In this document: positions 6,180 through 8,483 of the stretch, one piece after another | Position numbering within the stretch: the stretch's first letter is position 1 | Layout of the letters: every line of letters starts with the position of its first letter | DNA from: Gemmatimonadota bacterium | GTDB taxonomy: Bacteria; Gemmatimonadota; Gemmatimonadetes; Longimicrobiales; Gaopeijiaceae | Length of the DNA stretch: 8,483 nt | NCBI GenBank assembly: GCA_002731735.1 | Contig: PCCM01000055.1 | Coordinates: 1-8,483, forward strand | Direction: 5' to 3' | Notes under the pieces: generated by a model | Database searches by the model: none | Told to the model about the DNA's origin: nothing | Seen by the model: the letters and a program-made list of their open reading frames with translations, nothing else | Made by a program: the position numbers and the translations under genes

Positions 6180-7277
6180 CTACAGTGAGTCTGAGAACCC
6201 CTTGATGTCTCGAATCGTAGCCGCAGACACCTCCGGGATCACTTTCCGGAAAATCATTTCACCTGCGTGGCAGGTGCCATTGACGGTCCGGCTGTAGACG
6301 CTCACGCCGGCCGCCATGAGCGTCTCGTAGTACTTCAGTCCTTCGTCTCGCAGGGGGTCTAGCTCATTGACCGAAATGACGTGCGGCGGCAGACCTTGCA
6401 GGTCCGGAGCCTCGGCGAAGTAAGGCCAACAAAGCGGATTACGATCGTTCTCGTGCCCAGGGTCGTACGCAACGGCCAAGGCGCCCATCGTGCTGCAGTT
6501 GAGGAAGTAGTCATCGTTTTCGTAGAGGGACGGAAGCTCTTTGGTCTTGTTGGCCCATGCGCCGTAGATGTACGGACACATGGCATAGGCGCCGTCGATC
6601 TGCTCGAGTCTACCATCCCTCTTGGCCTTTTGAGTCACAGCCAAGGTGAGGTTGCCGCCGCCGGACTCACCTGACACGACGATCGTGGAAATCCTGAGCG
6701 CGGCCTTGTTATTGAACGTCCACTGCAGGCCGCTCATGCAGTCGTTGAGCCCTGCGGGGAATGGGTGGTTGCCGAGCTTTCCTCCGCCGTTGCGAAACTC
6801 CACACCCACGACCACCATGCCCACGCCGCAAAGCTCGTCGCGCCACCGTGTAGCGAGAGCACCGGTGGCTCCCAGAAGGACCATGGCGCCTCCGTGAATA
6901 TTGTAGACGCAGGGTAGCGGGCCAGAAGCGCCCTCCGGCTCGTGGACATAGAGCGTAATGTCGTTGCCGTCGACTCCCTCAATCACCTCGGTACGCCTCG
7001 TCACATTCTCGATCGGCGGCAGGTCCGCGAGCCACGCCGCGAATAGGTCTTCGTACCCTGGCTCCGAAGCCGCTATGAACTCGTGTATTTCGGCGAGTGG
7101 CGACTCTGCGGTTACGGGTGCGGGCCTCGGGGCTTCGTCGAAGCGGAACTCCGCGAGGGCCGCCACCATTCGAGGGTCGGCCCGCGGATCGGTCCTCAAG
7201 ACCCGGTCAGGATCGCCGAGTCTGCCGGGCGACAGGGGCTGCTCGGTTGTGGAACGGGCTCGGCCGGACATTGTCAT
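6180..7277 (-). CDS. HSL-family alpha/beta hydrolase (esterase/lipase)
   Basis: This is a predicted serine ester hydrolase of the hormone-sensitive-lipase (alpha/beta hydrolase fold 3) type, 365 residues. I see no signal peptide, so it is probably cytoplasmic. The oxyanion-hole motif is HGGAM (128-132), a variant of the usual HGGG. The nucleophile elbow is GESGGGN (203-209) with Ser205, a variant of GDSAGG. The acid is probably Asp307 in ELDPLRDEG (305-313), and the base probably His337 in CHAGE. All three triad residues are therefore present in the expected order. The first 90 or so residues form an N-terminal cap region rich in Pro and acidic residues. The ATG at 7277 is supported by GGAGG at 7285-7289, seven bases upstream; an alternative ATG lies two codons further in. 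It lies between two decayed genes, so no operon partner is evident. The substrate is likely a short acyl or carboxylic ester, but this is inferred from the family only. Confidence 0.9.
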   Translation of the reverse strand: MTMSGRARSTTEQPLSPGRLGDPDRVLRTDPRADPRMVAALAEFRFDEAPRPAPVTAESPLAEIHEFIAASEPGYEDLFAAWLADLPPIENVTRRTEVIEGVDGNDITLYVHEPEGASGPLPCVYNIHGGAMVLLGATGALATRWRDELCGVGMVVVGVEFRNGGGKLGNHPFPAGLNDCMSGLQWTFNNKAALRISTIVVSGESGGGNLTLAVTQKAKRDGRLEQIDGAYAMCPYIYGAWANKTKELPSLYENDDYFLNCSTMGALAVAYDPGHENDRNPLCWPYFAEAPDLQGLPPHVISVNELDPLRDEGLKYYETLMAAGVSVYSRTVNGTCHAGEMIFRKVIPEVSAATIRDIKGFSDSL

Positions 7278-7358
7278 CGTTCTGCCTCCGGTGCTCAGGT
7301 GATCCTGTTTGTTGGTCCGACCCGGTGCCGAACCACCATATCATGGGCGTCGAGTCAA

Positions 7359-7596
7359 TTATCTGACGTGAACGTCAGCGCCGAACTGAACGAGTCCAAG
7401 CTTCCTGGCCACCGCCTGCTTGGCGAGCACGTCCGTCCGCCCCGTCTCGACCACCACCGGCCCGTGTGAGCGGAGGACTGCCGCTTCCAACGAGCCCCCA
7501 ACCGAAGTCGAAAGCCACCACCGTCGTGGGCCGGCCCACGTCCACACAGACGGTCGTATTGGATGTACCGAGATCGATCGCCCAGTGGGTTGCCAT
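7359..7596 (-). pseudogene. Short broken remnant of an Hsp70-like actin-fold ATPase
   Basis: An ATG at 7596 opens MATHWAIDLGTSNTTVCVDV, whose IDLGTSNT is the phosphate-1 motif that begins Hsp70/DnaK-family ATPase domains. The same frame soon turns into low-quality text. A one-base shift near 7495 moves to a frame reading SHGPVVVETGRTDVLAKQAV and on to a TAA at 7359-7361. That text loosely resembles the next Hsp70 block (a PSVV strand followed by VGQxA), but this second match is weak. At most about 79 codons remain of a protein that is usually several hundred residues, and nothing Hsp70-like follows before the hydrolase gene at 7277. It starts 42 bases after the aldo/keto reductase stop, so it was probably the second gene of that transcript. 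The alternative is a chance N-terminal motif; the strength of the IDLGTSNT match argues against that. Confidence 0.5.
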
Positions 7597-7638
7597 GCGG
7601 AGCCTTACGAGGAGGTCGACTTACAAATCGAAGCCGAT

Positions 7639-8483
7639 CTACAAATTGTCGAACATCTCTTCCATGCGCCTCCGGGTCGCCTCGTCGGGCAACCGCCCAA
7701 TGCCCGCGCCCATGTTGTCGACGAGGTGCTCGGGATCTCCGGTAGCCGGAATGATGACCGTCACCGCCGGATGCGACAGGATGTACTTGAGAAAGAATTG
7801 TCCCCAGCTTCGGCAATCGAACTCGGCCGCCCAATCCGGAAGCTCTCGGCCGCTCGCCGCGCTGAAAAGTCGACCGACGTTGAACGGCTCGTTGACGATC
7901 ACCCCCATCCCTCGGTCCTGCGCCAGGGGAAGAAGACGCTCAGCGGCCTCGCGCTCCCCGAGCGAATAGTTGACCTGGACGAAATCGAGCTCTTCGCTGC
8001 GGAGCACCTGCTCCATCTGTTCGTATTGTTGCCCAAAGGAGGTCGTCACGCCCACGTACCGCGTGCGCCCCTCCTCTTTCGCCTGTCGGATCGTCCTCAA
8101 GTGGATGGCCGTGTCCTGCAGGTTGTGCACCTGATTCAGGTCGATGACCTCGCGTCCCCAGTCTCGGAACGACTCCTCCTGCTGATCCAGCCCCGCCTGC
8201 CGCCCTCCACGTGTCGAGATCTTGGTGGCGAAGAAAAGGTCGTTCCCGATTCCAATCTCCTGGACGATCTGGCCGGCCACTTGTTCCGAGGTCCCGTACG
8301 ACGGAGCCGTATCGAAGAATCGCCCCCCCATTTCGTGGAAGAGTCGCACCACGTCACCCAAGGGAACCCACTCCGGGCTCGGTGGCCCCACATTAAACGT
8401 GCGCGCACTACCGAGCCCCACAGCGGGAATCATCTCCCCCGAAGACGGGATCGCACGCATGAGCTGCGGTTGTTGTTGAGCGA
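7639..8483 (-). CDS. Aldo/keto reductase, 5' end beyond the window, possibly exported
   Basis: This is an aldo/keto reductase, an NAD(P)H-dependent enzyme family reducing aldehydes, ketones or sugars. From the ATG at 8460 the protein has 273 residues. The catalytic tetrad is visible: Asp50 and Tyr55 in FFDTAPSYG, Lys80 in FFATKIS, and His112 in QVHNLQ. The cofactor-binding end is present as the IIPATGDPEHLVDNM block (about residues 238-252). The frame stays open past that ATG to the window edge, reading AQQQPQL directly before MRAIPSSGEMIPAVGLG, and the ATG has no convincing Shine-Dalgarno. I therefore think the true start lies outside the window and that the missing part is a signal peptide, with cleavage near the A-Q junction, as in exported members of this family. 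The stop is followed after 42 bases by the Hsp70-like remnant. The fold and family are certain; the location and substrate are inferred. Confidence 0.92.
   Translation of the reverse strand, partial: AQQQPQLMRAIPSSGEMIPAVGLGSARTFNVGPPSPEWVPLGDVVRLFHEMGGRFFDTAPSYGTSEQVAGQIVQEIGIGNDLFFATKISTRGGRQAGLDQQEESFRDWGREVIDLNQVHNLQDTAIHLRTIRQAKEEGRTRYVGVTTSFGQQYEQMEQVLRSEELDFVQVNYSLGEREAAERLLPLAQDRGMGVIVNEPFNVGRLFSAASGRELPDWAAEFDCRSWGQFFLKYILSHPAVTVIIPATGDPEHLVDNMGAGIGRLPDEATRRRMEEMFDNL

Noticed and set aside
7355..7834. A 159-codon minus-strand open frame spanning the reductase end and the Hsp70-like remnant
   Set aside because: It overlaps the intact reductase in another frame and is rich in Arg and Gly with no motif.
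1..8483. CRISPR arrays, tRNA, rRNA, insertion sequences or attachment sites
   Set aside because: I saw no regularly spaced repeats, no cloverleaf-like or rRNA-like sequence, no transposase-like text and no flanking terminal repeats.

Overview
The window is a GC-rich bacterial stretch in which every supportable gene lies on the minus strand, so transcription runs from the right end to the left. Lipobox-like and outer-membrane beta-barrel proteins point to a Gram-negative (diderm) host. The mix of a TRAP transporter, twin-arginine (Tat) exported oxidoreductases, an HSL-type esterase and a DUF481 barrel suggests an environmental heterotroph, for example Gemmatimonadota or a similar free-living lineage. 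That placement is a guess from gene style and codon use, not from a marker gene.

In transcription order (right to left) I read: an aldo/keto reductase whose 5' end runs off the window (7639-8483); a short broken Hsp70-like ATPase remnant (7359-7596); an intact HSL-family alpha/beta hydrolase (6180-7277); a broken remnant of a second, unrelated alpha/beta hydrolase of the cyclase-associated type (5814-6129); an intact Tat-exported Gfo/Idh/MocA-family protein (4483-5697); a probable frameshifted small exported protein (3866-4365); a DUF481-type outer-membrane barrel (2955-3758); and a compact TRAP transporter operon dctP-dctQ-dctM (2863 down to 1), with dctM cut off by the left edge.

The TRAP genes are clearly one transcription and translation unit: dctP and dctQ overlap by 4 bases and dctQ and dctM by 1. 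They should import a carboxylate or similar organic acid whose identity cannot be read from the sequence. The other intact genes are separated by gaps of roughly 90-480 bases that are largely filled with decayed coding sequence. A shared pathway (exported sugar or polyol oxidoreductases, an esterase, and uptake of an acidic product) is conceivable but is inference only.

The most notable points are the run of three decayed genes sitting between intact ones, a Gfo/Idh protein lacking both signature catalytic motifs, and the hint that both redox proteins act outside the cytoplasm. I found no CRISPR array, tRNA, rRNA, insertion sequence or clear new defence or biosynthetic system. I cannot defend a claim of a previously undescribed system here.
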